Source: Akkermansiaceae bacterium UBA956 (lineage in GTDB: Bacteria; Verrucomicrobiota; Verrucomicrobiia; Verrucomicrobiales; Akkermansiaceae). Taken from it: a DNA stretch of 64,000 bases. The notes below the pieces were generated by a model. That model was not told where the DNA came from. It made no database searches and was given only the letters and a program-made list of their open reading frames with translations. Position 1 is the first letter of the stretch; each line of letters starts with the position of its first letter. A program made the position numbers and the translations under genes. The stretch covers positions 89,412-153,411 of the forward strand of contig DBCO01000015.1 in the NCBI GenBank assembly GCA_002293145.1, in the 5' to 3' direction. Below are positions 36,302 to 45,440 of the stretch, one piece after another.

Positions 36302-37600
36302 ATGGGTTCTTCGGTGATGTCGCGGGTGTGTTCTCTGCTGTGCGTGGTGGGGTTGATGGGCTTTGCTCAGGGGCAGACAGAAATGACTTCTGCGGTTTCG
36401 CTGGCGGGCAATGCGTTTGTTACGAAATCTGCGGAGGGTTCGCAGGATGGCATGGGGCGCGATGGCCTACAGTGGCAGCAGGCGGATACGCAGGTTAGCG
36501 TCTATTTTCATGTGGATAGGCCCTGTGAGTTGTCGCTCGCACTGCAAGCGCGCAGCGAGGGGAAATCGGTGATCCAAGCCAAGGTTTTATCGCAATCGTG
36601 GCAGGTGTCGATCGAGAGCAAGGACTATGCCGAATCCGCTCTTGGCAAGGTTTCTGTCAAGGCGCTTGGCTATGTGCGGGTGGATCTGCAAGGCATGAGT
36701 AAAGCCGGTGCGCAGTATGCTGATGTGGCTGAAGTGATCGTTCGTTCATCGACGCCTGGCTTGAAGCTTTCCTATGTGAAATCGGACGAAGGCAATATGT
36801 TTTATTGGGGCAAACGGGGACCATCGGTGCATCTCGGCTATCAGATGCCTGCCGATAAAACGATTCGCTATGCCTACAGCGAAATTACGGTGCCAAAGGG
36901 CCAAGATCCGATTGGTTCGTATTTCATGGCCAATGGCTTCGGTGAAGGGTATTTTGGGATTCAGGTGAAAAGCCCGACGGAGCGCTGGATTTTGTTTTCA
37001 GTATGGAGTCCGTTCCACACCGATAATCCAAGCGAGATTCCCGAAGAGCAGAAAATTTTGACATTGGCACAGGGCGAAGGAGTGCGCGTCGGAGCCTTCG
37101 GTGGGGAAGGTTCGGGTGGCCAAAGCATTTGTGTGTTCCCGTGGAAAGCTGGCACCTCCTATAAGTTTCTGACTTCTGTTCATCCCGATGGTAAAGGTCA
37201 TACGATCTACGCGGCATGGTTTGGTGAAGTTGGCAAAAAAGAGTGGAAACTCATTGCACGATTTCAGCGTCCCAAGACCGACAAACATCTCACAGGCTTT
37301 CATTCGTTCTTAGAAAACTTCGATGCCTCACGCGGGTACTATGTTCGTAGTAGTTTGCACGCCAATCAATGGGTCTGCGATGTAGATGGTAAATGGCACG
37401 AGCTCACCCAAGCACGCTTCACAGGCGACGCCACAGCGGGCGGCGAGCATCGGCTAGACTATGCGGGAGGCCTTGTCAAAGACGGCTTCTTCATGCGCAA
37501 TGGCGGATTTTTTTCCGACCGTGTGGCGATCAATCAAGTTTTCACACGCAAGGCAAGTCCTGAGAAAAAGCCGGTGATTGATTTTGGTAATTTGCCTTGA
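36302..37600 (+). CDS. Secreted DUF5077/DUF3472 protein
   Basis: About 432 residues from ATG at 36302; ATG at 36317 or in-frame starts back to 36242 are also possible. A signal peptide (MSRVCSLLCVVGLMGFAQG) lies at or near the N-terminus. DUF5077 (about 25-150) is a beta-sandwich with ELSLALQARS and YVRVDLQGM. DUF3472 follows with SVHLGYQMP, EITVPKGQDPIGSYFMANGF, GYFGIQVKSP and RWILFSVWSPFHTDNPSEIP, ending with the catalytic-like beta half. The pair is frequent in secreted proteins of Bacteroidetes and Verrucomicrobia, probably binding or cleaving polysaccharide. The convergent nupC gene follows beyond a palindromic repeat. Confidence 0.85.
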   Translation: MGSSVMSRVCSLLCVVGLMGFAQGQTEMTSAVSLAGNAFVTKSAEGSQDGMGRDGLQWQQADTQVSVYFHVDRPCELSLALQARSEGKSVIQAKVLSQSWQVSIESKDYAESALGKVSVKALGYVRVDLQGMSKAGAQYADVAEVIVRSSTPGLKLSYVKSDEGNMFYWGKRGPSVHLGYQMPADKTIRYAYSEITVPKGQDPIGSYFMANGFGEGYFGIQVKSPTERWILFSVWSPFHTDNPSEIPEEQKILTLAQGEGVRVGAFGGEGSGGQSICVFPWKAGTSYKFLTSVHPDGKGHTIYAAWFGEVGKKEWKLIARFQRPKTDKHLTGFHSFLENFDASRGYYVRSSLHANQWVCDVDGKWHELTQARFTGDATAGGEHRLDYAGGLVKDGFFMRNGGFFSDRVAINQVFTRKASPEKKPVIDFGNLP

Positions 37601-37604
37601 TTAC

Positions 37605-37682
37605 CGTGGCGGCGCTTTTCAAGCGCCAAGCCTCATATTCAAATTCACACATTGAGCCTGTCGCTTGGAAAGCGACGCCACG
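37605..37682. repeat. Nested palindromic (REP/BIME-like) repeat between convergent genes
   Basis: The outer arms CGTGGCG (37605-37611) and CGCCACG (37676-37682) pair. Inside each arm lies a perfect hairpin: GGCGCTTTTCAAGCGCC (37611-37627) and TCGCTTGGAAAGCGA (37661-37675). The two hairpins are themselves related and inverted. It fills almost the whole gap between the DUF3472 gene stop and the nupC stop and may serve as a bidirectional terminator. Confidence 0.75.
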
Positions 37683-37683
37683 A

Positions 37684-38892
37684 TCAAACAAACATCCCGA
37701 CGATTGCGGCGCTGGTGAGGTTGGATAGGGTGCCGGCCATCACGGCGCGAAGTCCGAGTTGGGCGATTTCACTGCGGCGATTGGGGGCCATTACGCCGAG
37801 CCCGCCGATCAGGATGGCGATGGAAGAAAGATTGGCAAAACCGCAGAGTGCTACAGAGCAAATGGCGACGGTTTTTTCTGATAGATTACCCATGATTTTG
37901 CCGAACTCACCGTAGGCGACGAATTCATTGAGCACGAGTTTTTGGCCGATCAGAGTGCCGCCTTGTTTCATTTCTTCGACGGGTATTCCAGTGAGCCAAG
38001 CGACGGGAGAAAAGCACCATCCGAGGATGCTTTGGAGACTCAGGTTGGGTTGATGAAATAGTCCGCCGATGCCACTGAGGCAGAGATTGAGCAAGGCGAT
38101 CAGGCCGATGAATGCTAACAACATCGCGCCGACATTGAGCGCAAGCTTGAGACCAGTGGAGGCACCAAGCGCTGCGGCATCGAGCACGTTGGAAGGCACA
38201 TCTTCGGCATCAGCAAAGGCGAGCACTCCTTCCTGCGGTTGTTCGACTTCGGGCTTCATCAATTTAGCAAATAACAAGCCACCGGGGGCAGCCATGAAGG
38301 ACGCGGCAATGAGATATTTCATCGGCACGCCCATCGAGGCATAACCTGCTAAAACCGAACCCGCCACGCTGGCGAGTCCGCCGACCATCACGGCAAAAAG
38401 TTCAGAGCTGGTCATCCGGGCGATGTAGGGTTTTACCACCAATGGAGCTTCGGTTTGGCCGACGAAAATGTTTGCCGCAGCAGATAAAGATTCGGCACTG
38501 CTGGTTCCTAACAGTTTTCTCAATCCTCCGCCTAACAAACGAATGACCCACTGCATGATGCCGATGTGATAGAGAACGGCAATCAGCGAGGAAAAGAAAA
38601 TGATCATCGGTAAGACGCGCAAGGCGAACACAAAGCCGATTGATGTGCCGTCTGCTGAGAGTGGACCAAAGAGAAAGTCGACACCGTTTTTTCCTGCCGC
38701 GATGGCATCGGTGACGCGATTGCTAAACCAATTCAGCGCCTCTCGACCACGAGGCACTCCAAACACCAGTGCGCCGATGCCGACTTGCAGTGCTAAGGCC
38801 ACAGCCACGGTTCGCCAGCGAATGGCTTTCTTGTGATCGCACATCAGCCACGCAAACAACAGAAAACTAGCAATACCGAGCAGGCCAAACAT
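37684..38892 (-). CDS. nupC: NupC-family concentrative nucleoside transporter
   Basis: A 402-residue integral membrane protein with the CNT signature GQTEAPLVVKPYI and about nine hydrophobic segments. Other matching blocks are FVFALRVLPMIIFFSSLIAV, LSAAANIFVGQTEA, the region LASVAGSVLAGYASMGVP, and the C-terminal GFANLSSIAILIGGLG. CNT proteins import nucleosides with sodium or protons through the inner membrane. It ends directly at the nested palindrome. The start is followed upstream by the FG-GAP gene's stop after 55 bases on the same strand. Confidence 0.93.
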   Translation of the reverse strand: MFGLLGIASFLLFAWLMCDHKKAIRWRTVAVALALQVGIGALVFGVPRGREALNWFSNRVTDAIAAGKNGVDFLFGPLSADGTSIGFVFALRVLPMIIFFSSLIAVLYHIGIMQWVIRLLGGGLRKLLGTSSAESLSAAANIFVGQTEAPLVVKPYIARMTSSELFAVMVGGLASVAGSVLAGYASMGVPMKYLIAASFMAAPGGLLFAKLMKPEVEQPQEGVLAFADAEDVPSNVLDAAALGASTGLKLALNVGAMLLAFIGLIALLNLCLSGIGGLFHQPNLSLQSILGWCFSPVAWLTGIPVEEMKQGGTLIGQKLVLNEFVAYGEFGKIMGNLSEKTVAICSVALCGFANLSSIAILIGGLGVMAPNRRSEIAQLGLRAVMAGTLSNLTSAAIVGMFV

Positions 38893-38947
38893 GACTGACC
38901 TTTAGCAGAGAAGTTCTGTGCTGGGAAGAACGGAAACGTGTCGAGAA

Positions 38948-40891
38948 TCATTCTGTTGGTTTTGCCCGTGGATTGCGCAGGTAGTAGAAGCGACCATCTT
39001 CTGCTCCACCAAGAAAATCGGGAATGCCGTTGTTATCGAAATCGACAGCACAGGGGCTGACATCGTGGCCTTCGATGTTCTTTGCGGCAATTGGCCCCAT
39101 TTTTTCGAAGGTCCAGGTTTCGTTCGTCGATGCAGTCTGCCGCCACAACTCGGCATTGGCGGCATTCAGAAGCAGATCGATGGCTCCGTCTTGATCCCAA
39201 TCGGTTAGGCAAAGCTTGCGACGGCCACTCGCGCCACCTATTTTGGCATTAAGACGCAGTGGTTTTCCGTTAGATTCGAGAAAGGCGCGTCGCGGTGCTT
39301 GGAGTGTGAGATCTTTGTTGCGGCAAAACCAGACGAGGTAGCCCTCGGGATCCAGCATGATGAGATCGATGAGACCATCGCGATTCATGTCATGTGCGAC
39401 CGGTGTAGTCCGCCATTGGGTGATCATTTCCTTGCCACTAGGTTTTTTCCACGACCACGCAGGTGTCGGCGTGGCTCCTTCCCATGCAACCTCGATGGCC
39501 TGCGCTTTCATCATCACGGGTAATTGGCGTGTGCCTTTGTTTTTCAACCATACGACTTCACCAAGAATGCTATTGATGAGGATGTCAGGTAGCGCATCGT
39601 GATCCCAATCGACGACGTTGATCGTGGTATAGCCCCATTTCGCCTCCGCGGGACCTTGTATGCTACAGTTTTCGCCAGCCATAATGCGAAAAGGCTTGCC
39701 CTCAAACTCGATGCTGCGCGGTGCGGCCCAGCGCGGTTGCTCGACGCCCTTGCCACTCAGGTTTTCAAACCATTCGATAGTTCCTGCGGTATTGCCGCTG
39801 AGAATGTCTTGGTCACCATCGCCATCCCAATCGTAGGCAAAGGGGGTGGCCAGTGCGCCGCATTTGAGAGTATCTGCTTGTTGCGAAAAATACTTGGGCT
39901 GTTGGAAAATTGGAACGTTATCGCGGAACTTGCCGGTGTGCTCGATGAAAGCAACGCGTCCGTCTTCATCGCCAACGATGAGATCGACGTCGCCGTCCTT
40001 ATCCCAATCGATCGATACCGGAACGATCATTTGCACCTGCATGGTTACTTTTTTTTCTTGTGGATCTAACAACGGAACGCCTGCCGCATAGAGAGGCTCA
40101 GAGTTTGTATTACGATTTTCATAGTAGGTCATGCCATCCAGAAAACTTCCGCAAATCAGATCGAGGTCATCATCGGCATCGAAGTGATCAAAATTCGGCG
40201 AAGGACAACCAAAAGTTTCCAGCGGTTTACCATCGGCGAGAAGCTGATAGGGTTCACCAAAGCTGTCATCGCTGCGTCCGTGAAAAATGTGTACCGTGCC
40301 GAGCAGTGAACCATTTTTCCAGCGTCCCTTTTGATCCCATGCATTGTCCCAACCATAGTGGCTCCAGTCTTCTGTGCCGACGATGAGATCATCACGACCA
40401 TCGCCATTGAAGTCAGCATAGCGCCATTGATTGTGGCGGATACCGAAAACCTTGGCGAATTTCCCTTGAGGTGCGAAGGGGTTTTTCGCGATTGGAAGGG
40501 CTTTTTTGTGCTGAATACCAGTTTGTGCAAAATTTTGATACTCCCAGCCGGGCGATAGCACTTTCATGCTGTCATGGCGGTAACTCGGCATGACGTAGGG
40601 AACCGTCGCGCTGATGCGCCGTGCTGCACGAAAAATGGGCAGGGGATTTTTTGCCGTATCGCCGCTGATATTTTCGAAAACATAGACGCCGTTTGATGGC
40701 TTGTCCGGGCAAGAAACGATTAGGTCATAGTCGCCATCTTGATCGGCATCGCATGGCAGCGGCCAAGCCCAAAGTCCCACTCCGAGATCGACAACTAGCT
40801 CGGGATTTTGATAGCGCAAAGGCTCCAACGCAAAGCATGAAGAGCTGGCGCTGAGGAAAGAAGCAAGCAGGTAGGTCGTGCGAATCAACAT
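38948..40891 (-). CDS. Secreted FG-GAP/VCBS repeat protein
   Basis: About 647 residues from ATG at 40891. GAAGGA six bases before it favours this start over the TTG at 40909. A signal peptide (LLASFLSASSSCFALE) is followed by about nine calcium-binding FG-GAP-type loops: DADQDGDYD, DFNGDGRDD, DADDDLD, DWDKDGDVD, DWDGDGDQD, DWDHDALPD, DMNRDGLID, DWDQDGAID and DFDNNGIPD. Together they should fold into a beta-propeller, as in integrin alpha heads. The function is probably surface binding or polysaccharide-associated; no enzyme motif is visible. The gene begins 10 bases after the serS stop, so it is likely in the serS transcript. Confidence 0.88.
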   Translation of the reverse strand: MLIRTTYLLASFLSASSSCFALEPLRYQNPELVVDLGVGLWAWPLPCDADQDGDYDLIVSCPDKPSNGVYVFENISGDTAKNPLPIFRAARRISATVPYVMPSYRHDSMKVLSPGWEYQNFAQTGIQHKKALPIAKNPFAPQGKFAKVFGIRHNQWRYADFNGDGRDDLIVGTEDWSHYGWDNAWDQKGRWKNGSLLGTVHIFHGRSDDSFGEPYQLLADGKPLETFGCPSPNFDHFDADDDLDLICGSFLDGMTYYENRNTNSEPLYAAGVPLLDPQEKKVTMQVQMIVPVSIDWDKDGDVDLIVGDEDGRVAFIEHTGKFRDNVPIFQQPKYFSQQADTLKCGALATPFAYDWDGDGDQDILSGNTAGTIEWFENLSGKGVEQPRWAAPRSIEFEGKPFRIMAGENCSIQGPAEAKWGYTTINVVDWDHDALPDILINSILGEVVWLKNKGTRQLPVMMKAQAIEVAWEGATPTPAWSWKKPSGKEMITQWRTTPVAHDMNRDGLIDLIMLDPEGYLVWFCRNKDLTLQAPRRAFLESNGKPLRLNAKIGGASGRRKLCLTDWDQDGAIDLLLNAANAELWRQTASTNETWTFEKMGPIAAKNIEGHDVSPCAVDFDNNGIPDFLGGAEDGRFYYLRNPRAKPTE

Positions 40892-40901
40892 GAAAGATCC
40901 T

Positions 40902-42182
40902 TCAACCAATGCGGTCCGCGCCGAAATAAGGGACCAGTGCCGCAGGGATGCGGATGCTGCCGTCGGGCTGTTGGCATTGTTCGAGAAGGGCCACGTAGAG
41001 GCGAGGTAGGGCGGTGCCGGAGCCGTTCAGCGTATGCGGGAAGCGGTTTTTACCTTCGGCATCTTTGAATCGCAGTTTCATGCGGCGAGCTTGATACTCC
41101 GTGAAGCACGAGCAGCTCGATACCTCCAAGTATTTACCGTGGCCTGGGGCCCAGACCTCGATGTCGTAGGTTTTTGCGGAGCTAAAGCCAATGTCGCCGG
41201 TGCAGAGCTCGATGGTGCGATAGTGCAGGCCGAGCTTTTGCAGGATGGATTCGGCGTGACCGGTGAGCTGCTCTAACATCTCGAAGCCATGATCGGGGTG
41301 GACAATTTGGACGAGTTCGACTTTATCGAACTGGTGCATGCGAATGATGCCTTTGTTGTCGCGGCCTGCCGATCCAGCCTCGCGGCGGAAGCAGGGAGTG
41401 TAGGCGACCATTTTCACGGGCAACTGGCTCTCGGCGAGCAAGGTGTCGCGATAAAGATTGGTCACGGGAACCTCGGCGGTAGGTGCCAGAAACAAGTTAT
41501 TTTGCCCATCTTCACCGCGATCTGTGCCATACATGTCGTCCTCAAACTTAGGCAACTGGCCCGTACCTTCCATGCACTCGCGCTTGACGAGGTGAGGCAC
41601 ATTGACTTCTTCGTAGCCGTTTTGCGATTGGGTATCGAGCAGGAAATTGATCAGCGCTCTTTCGAGGCGGGCACCCAGTCCACGATACACCGCAAAGCCG
41701 GAGCCGGCGATGCGTGTGGCGTCATCCCAGTCGATGAGTTTGTGTTGGAGAGCAAGGACGACGTGATCCTTGGGTTCCGTGAGCTCGGGTTTGGTTCCCC
41801 ATTCGCGGACCACAGGATTCGCAGTTTCATCTTCGCCTGCGGGACAAGCCTCGTGAGTGATGTTGGGGATGTGCAGCAGTAATTCATTTTGCTTCAAGCT
41901 GGTGGCTTCCACCTCGGCATCGAGCTCATCGATTTTTGCATTGATCGTGCGAGCCTCGACTTCTGCCGCGGAGGTGTCTTCGCCTTTGCCTTTGGCCATA
42001 CCAATCGATTTCGCAATTTGCTTTCGCTGCGATTGAAGTTGTTGTTTTTCCGTCTCGGCCGCGCGGCGTTTTTCATCACAGGCGAGGACATCGTCGATCA
42101 ATTTCCAGTGATTTCCACCACGGAGTTTGAGACGTTCTTGAACGGTTTGCGGGTTGTCACGGATGATGCGGATATCGAGCAT
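40902..42182 (-). CDS. serS: Serine--tRNA ligase
   Basis: About 426 residues from ATG at 42182 (MLDIRIIRDN), the standard N-terminus. The coiled-coil tRNA-binding arm is present (EKRRAAETEKQQLQSQRKQI). Class II motifs follow: motif 2 CFRREAGSAGRDNKGIIRMH and motif 3 NGSGTALPRLYVALLE, with LFLAPTAEVPVTN and the SSCSCFTEYQARRM block. It charges tRNA-Ser for translation. Upstream 390 bases lack a gene. Confidence 0.97.
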   Translation of the reverse strand: MLDIRIIRDNPQTVQERLKLRGGNHWKLIDDVLACDEKRRAAETEKQQLQSQRKQIAKSIGMAKGKGEDTSAAEVEARTINAKIDELDAEVEATSLKQNELLLHIPNITHEACPAGEDETANPVVREWGTKPELTEPKDHVVLALQHKLIDWDDATRIAGSGFAVYRGLGARLERALINFLLDTQSQNGYEEVNVPHLVKRECMEGTGQLPKFEDDMYGTDRGEDGQNNLFLAPTAEVPVTNLYRDTLLAESQLPVKMVAYTPCFRREAGSAGRDNKGIIRMHQFDKVELVQIVHPDHGFEMLEQLTGHAESILQKLGLHYRTIELCTGDIGFSSAKTYDIEVWAPGHGKYLEVSSCSCFTEYQARRMKLRFKDAEGKNRFPHTLNGSGTALPRLYVALLEQCQQPDGSIRIPAALVPYFGADRIG

Positions 42183-42573
42183 GGGAAAAAAAGTTGCGCG
42201 TATAGTAGGCGAGTTGCGCGCGGGACACAAGGACGAAGGGGGAGAATTTGGAACGTTTCCTTGTCCTACATCTGAAGAATTACCGCCGCAAAAAATCGCA
42301 AATACCGCAAAAATGGGGATTTCCGTAATTTATTCATAAAAGGAACATGGAAACGACAACCGGAGCGCAGCGGAGATAGCGGGACTAAATTCTTTCTAAA
42401 TACTCCCGCAAATTTAACGGATTATACTGATTTTGTAAGAAGAATGGATATATCTCTCATGCACTTTTGAAGTGAGTCGAAAATTCCTGCTGATAGTAAT
42501 TGTCTTATCCGTTAAATCAGTAAAATTCGTCGTTAATTGGCTGGAATTTAGCATTCCATTTTCCCTTCTACGT
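42183..42573. other. Gene-free region with short repeated phrases
   Basis: No gene is seen. At 42411-42434 the sequence reads AATTTAACGGATTATACTGA followed by TTTT, and at 42505-42530 the inverted equivalent TTATCCGTTAAATCAGTAAA. The two share TTTAACGGAT and ACTGATTT blocks in swapped order. Near 42285 there is CCGCAAAAAATCGCAAATAC. Such short phrases recur between genes in many bacteria and may be degenerate interspersed repeats. Confidence 0.45.
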
Positions 42574-43827
42574 TTATTGGCCGAGATTTTGGTATTCGGA
42601 TGGGACGGGCAGGGGATTTCCGTCGATGGGAGGCAGATCTTGCGGTGGAGGTGGCAGGTCTTCCGGTAGAGGTGGAAAGGCATCGCCATTGCCGGGTGGC
42701 GGTCCATCGTAGCTAGGAAGAGTCAGTGGGTCGCCAGCTGCAGGATCGATATTGGGCAAAAGTGGGTTGATGGGGTTGTAGCCCGAGGGCATTTCTTGGT
42801 CGTTGATGAAAGGAGTGGCATCACTGTGATTCATTTTGTGTGCGAGAATCCGCGGCCAAGCTTGGGCATCGATGAGTTCACCTTTGTAGGTCAATTCGAC
42901 AACTTGGCCGTAGTATTCCTTGTCACCAAACAAATGCTCTTGCTGAGCATCTTGGGGCGGAATGGTGTAGTGAACGAGAAGGCGTTCTTCGCCGCTGGCC
43001 CAGTCGAGAGGTTCGGTGATCCACTTAATATCTTTTTTATAATCCGGTGCTGTTGTCGTTTTTGCAATTTCTTTTTTGGCTCCTATTATATCAAAAAAAG
43101 TGACTTTCACTTCGAGGTCACGCCCTTCAATTTGCTCGCCTGGAACACATTGAACGGGAATGGTGATGCTGATTTTTTTCCCTGCTTCTTCGTTTGGGTC
43201 GCGGAAAACATTGGTTCGCCCCAGAACGATGCGATTGATTTTGTCCTGAGGTTGTTCGAAGCCTGCGATCAATTTATCGGATGCCTTGAGAAACAAGGTG
43301 CCAGCTCCGGAGGTGCCGAGTTCTTTGACTTTGTGATAGTAGGCGCGGGCGCGATCGTAAATGCCCATGGACTCATGGCAGAGTCCTAACTCGAACAACG
43401 CGTTAGGTTCAGAGGGATTGGTGCGGAGGACATCTTCCAATTTAGTGATCGCGATGATCATGTCTTCGGCGATGCGAGCAGCGCGCGCTTCATTAACGAG
43501 ACGCTCTGCTATGGGATCCGCAATCGGTGGTGTATCCAAAGGTCGCGCGGCAGGAAGTGGAATGGTAACGACATCCTGTGATTCCTGAGTATCAGGAACG
43601 AAAACACGAGGAGCAGGCTTGGGCGTGAGTTCGGGTGCTGGCGTCAGCTCAGGGGGCTTTGGTTCTATGGGCGGCGAGACAATTTTTTCCACGACTTTCA
43701 CCTCACGCGAGGATTCGATGCGTATGGCTAAGGCGACTCCTGAAACGATGAGTTGGCTGAAAGCAACAAGCCCCATGAACCAGCAGGAGATGCGGAAAAC
43801 CAAGGTTTGTTTTGGTGTGATGACCAT
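42574..43827 (-). CDS. Membrane-anchored proline-rich TPR protein
   Basis: About 417 residues from ATG at 43827; a TTG four codons earlier is possible. One N-terminal transmembrane segment (ISCWFMGLVAFSQLIVSGVA) is followed by a proline/glutamate-rich spacer (EPKPPELTPAPELTPKPAP). A TPR-like helical repeat follows (RTNPSEPNALFELGLCHESM), then a beta domain with ISITIPVQCVPGEQI and VELTYKGELIDAQAWPRILA, and a proline-rich C-terminus (PPLPEDLPPPPQDLPP). The layout resembles TonB-like or cell-envelope spanning proteins, with the protein body in the periplasm. I do not recognise the family. It is downstream of lutB on the same strand with a 93-base gap. Confidence 0.78.
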   Translation of the reverse strand: MVITPKQTLVFRISCWFMGLVAFSQLIVSGVALAIRIESSREVKVVEKIVSPPIEPKPPELTPAPELTPKPAPRVFVPDTQESQDVVTIPLPAARPLDTPPIADPIAERLVNEARAARIAEDMIIAITKLEDVLRTNPSEPNALFELGLCHESMGIYDRARAYYHKVKELGTSGAGTLFLKASDKLIAGFEQPQDKINRIVLGRTNVFRDPNEEAGKKISITIPVQCVPGEQIEGRDLEVKVTFFDIIGAKKEIAKTTTAPDYKKDIKWITEPLDWASGEERLLVHYTIPPQDAQQEHLFGDKEYYGQVVELTYKGELIDAQAWPRILAHKMNHSDATPFINDQEMPSGYNPINPLLPNIDPAAGDPLTLPSYDGPPPGNGDAFPPLPEDLPPPPQDLPPIDGNPLPVPSEYQNLGQ

Positions 43828-43920
43828 GAGCTTCGGCAAAGATTGTGTTCTCGGCTTTCAGGAAAGTCAAGGGGGCTGTGAAATGCTTTTACGGGAGGCT
43901 GATTGATTTGCCAATAGCTG

Positions 43921-45309
43921 TTAGTTCTTTTTTCGTGCGCTCATCCATTTGCGGAAATCGCCACCTTTCCAGTCCGGGAGAGTGCGCAGGTTGAGCCATT
44001 CTTGCAGCGGCTTGAGTGGCGTCATGTGGATGGGTAAATGATTCATCGCTTTGCTCATGGTCATGGCGGTGCGCCAGACGGAAGGTGATGTAGCGAGTGT
44101 GGCAAACGGACTCATTGGCAGAGCGCCAGGCGAGTAGACTTCTTCTTGCTTGGCTTTATCGCGAAGGCGCAAAAGAAGATCGGGAATGGGGATGTCGACT
44201 GGGCAAACTTCATTGCAGGCGCCGCATAGCGATGACGCTTTTGGTAGGTCGGCCAACTCAGGGAAGCGGTTACCGAAAAGAAGTGGCGAGAGCACTGCAC
44301 CAACGGGGCCACCGTAGGGTGAGCGGTAGGCGTGTCCCGATGCTTGGCGATAGACGGGACAAACGTTCTGACACGCACCACAGCGGATACAACGCAGGAT
44401 TTCTCGGCAATTGGATTCAAGAACATCGGTGCGGCCATTGTTCATGAACACTACGTGCATGTTAGTTGGTCCGGATGGTTGCTCGGCGGCTTTGGGGCCG
44501 TTGATGAACTCGGTGTAAACCGTGAGTTGTTGGCCTGTGGCAGAACGACCTAAGAGATTAAGGAAAACGCCGAGATCACGGTCTGTAGGGACGATTTTCT
44601 CAATGCCGACCAAAGCGATGTGGACATCCACGGGGGCCATGCCAAAGCGGGTGTTGCCTTCATTGGTGACCAGCACGAGGCGACCAGTTTCGGCAGAAAC
44701 AAAATTGGCCCCGGTGATCACGGCTTGCGCTTCCATGTATTTCGCACGCAGGTGGTAACGAGCGCGGTGGGTGATGGTCTCGGGGTCGTCGTTGTAATCG
44801 GCAGCAATTCCCTCACGCAGAAATGTCTTCGCAATATCGCGACGGTTTTTGTGAATGATCGGTTTGACGATGTGCGATGGTTCATCATCGTCGAGCTGGA
44901 TGATGAATTCACCGAGGTCAGATTCGAGGCACTCGATACCGTTTTCGATGAGAAAAGGATTGAGGTGAATCTCCTCAGCGGCCATCGATTTTGATTTGGT
45001 CAAGCGGCTGACTTCGTGAGAGCGGAGAATCGAGAGAATGGTGTTTTTGGCATCAGCATCAGAATCGGCGAAGTGAACATGGGTTCCATTATTTAGTAGC
45101 GCCGCTTCGGCCTTCGGCAAATACTCATCGAGATGATGCAGCGTGTGATCTTTGATCTGAGCTGCTAGCTTGCGCAACGAATCCGGATCGGCGTAGTCGT
45201 GATGCAGGACCTTATAGCGTTTATCCGTGCCAGTGGCCGAGCCATCGATCACCGAGGCTTGTTTTTCATCGGAAATGTTACGTGCGTAGGAGTCGATCAG
45301 TTGGTGCAT
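43921..45309 (-). CDS. lutB: LutB/YkgF-family iron-sulfur protein
   Basis: A 462-residue protein with an N-terminal LUD/YkgG-like domain (HTLHHLDEYLPKAEAALLNN, LTKSKSMAAEEIHLN) and two [4Fe-4S] ferredoxin motifs, CIRCGACQNVCP and CGACNEVCP. The region RFGMAPVDVHIALVGIEKIV matches LutB. In Bacillus-type lactate utilisation, LutABC oxidise L-lactate to pyruvate and LutB carries electrons. Neither lutA nor lutC is adjacent: L9 lies upstream and the proline-rich TPR gene downstream. The partner subunits must be elsewhere or the protein works differently. Confidence 0.9.
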   Translation of the reverse strand: MHQLIDSYARNISDEKQASVIDGSATGTDKRYKVLHHDYADPDSLRKLAAQIKDHTLHHLDEYLPKAEAALLNNGTHVHFADSDADAKNTILSILRSHEVSRLTKSKSMAAEEIHLNPFLIENGIECLESDLGEFIIQLDDDEPSHIVKPIIHKNRRDIAKTFLREGIAADYNDDPETITHRARYHLRAKYMEAQAVITGANFVSAETGRLVLVTNEGNTRFGMAPVDVHIALVGIEKIVPTDRDLGVFLNLLGRSATGQQLTVYTEFINGPKAAEQPSGPTNMHVVFMNNGRTDVLESNCREILRCIRCGACQNVCPVYRQASGHAYRSPYGGPVGAVLSPLLFGNRFPELADLPKASSLCGACNEVCPVDIPIPDLLLRLRDKAKQEEVYSPGALPMSPFATLATSPSVWRTAMTMSKAMNHLPIHMTPLKPLQEWLNLRTLPDWKGGDFRKWMSARKKN

Positions 45310-45371
45310 GTGATACGGAGTTGGCGGAACATAGCACAGAAATGGGACAAGTGAAATGGCTTTGTGCGCCA

Positions 45372-45407
45372 GTATATAAAAAAACGCGCTCCATTTGGGA
45401 GCGCGTT
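45372..45407 (-). terminator. Rho-independent terminator of rplI
   Basis: The arms AACGCGCTCC (45383-45392) and GGAGCGCGTT (45398-45407) form a perfect ten-pair stem with a five-base loop. Read on the minus strand it runs into TTTTATATACT. It lies 33 bases after the rplI stop. Confidence 0.88.
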
Positions 45408-45440
45408 GTGGTAAAATTGAGGAATGTAACTCCCCCGAGA

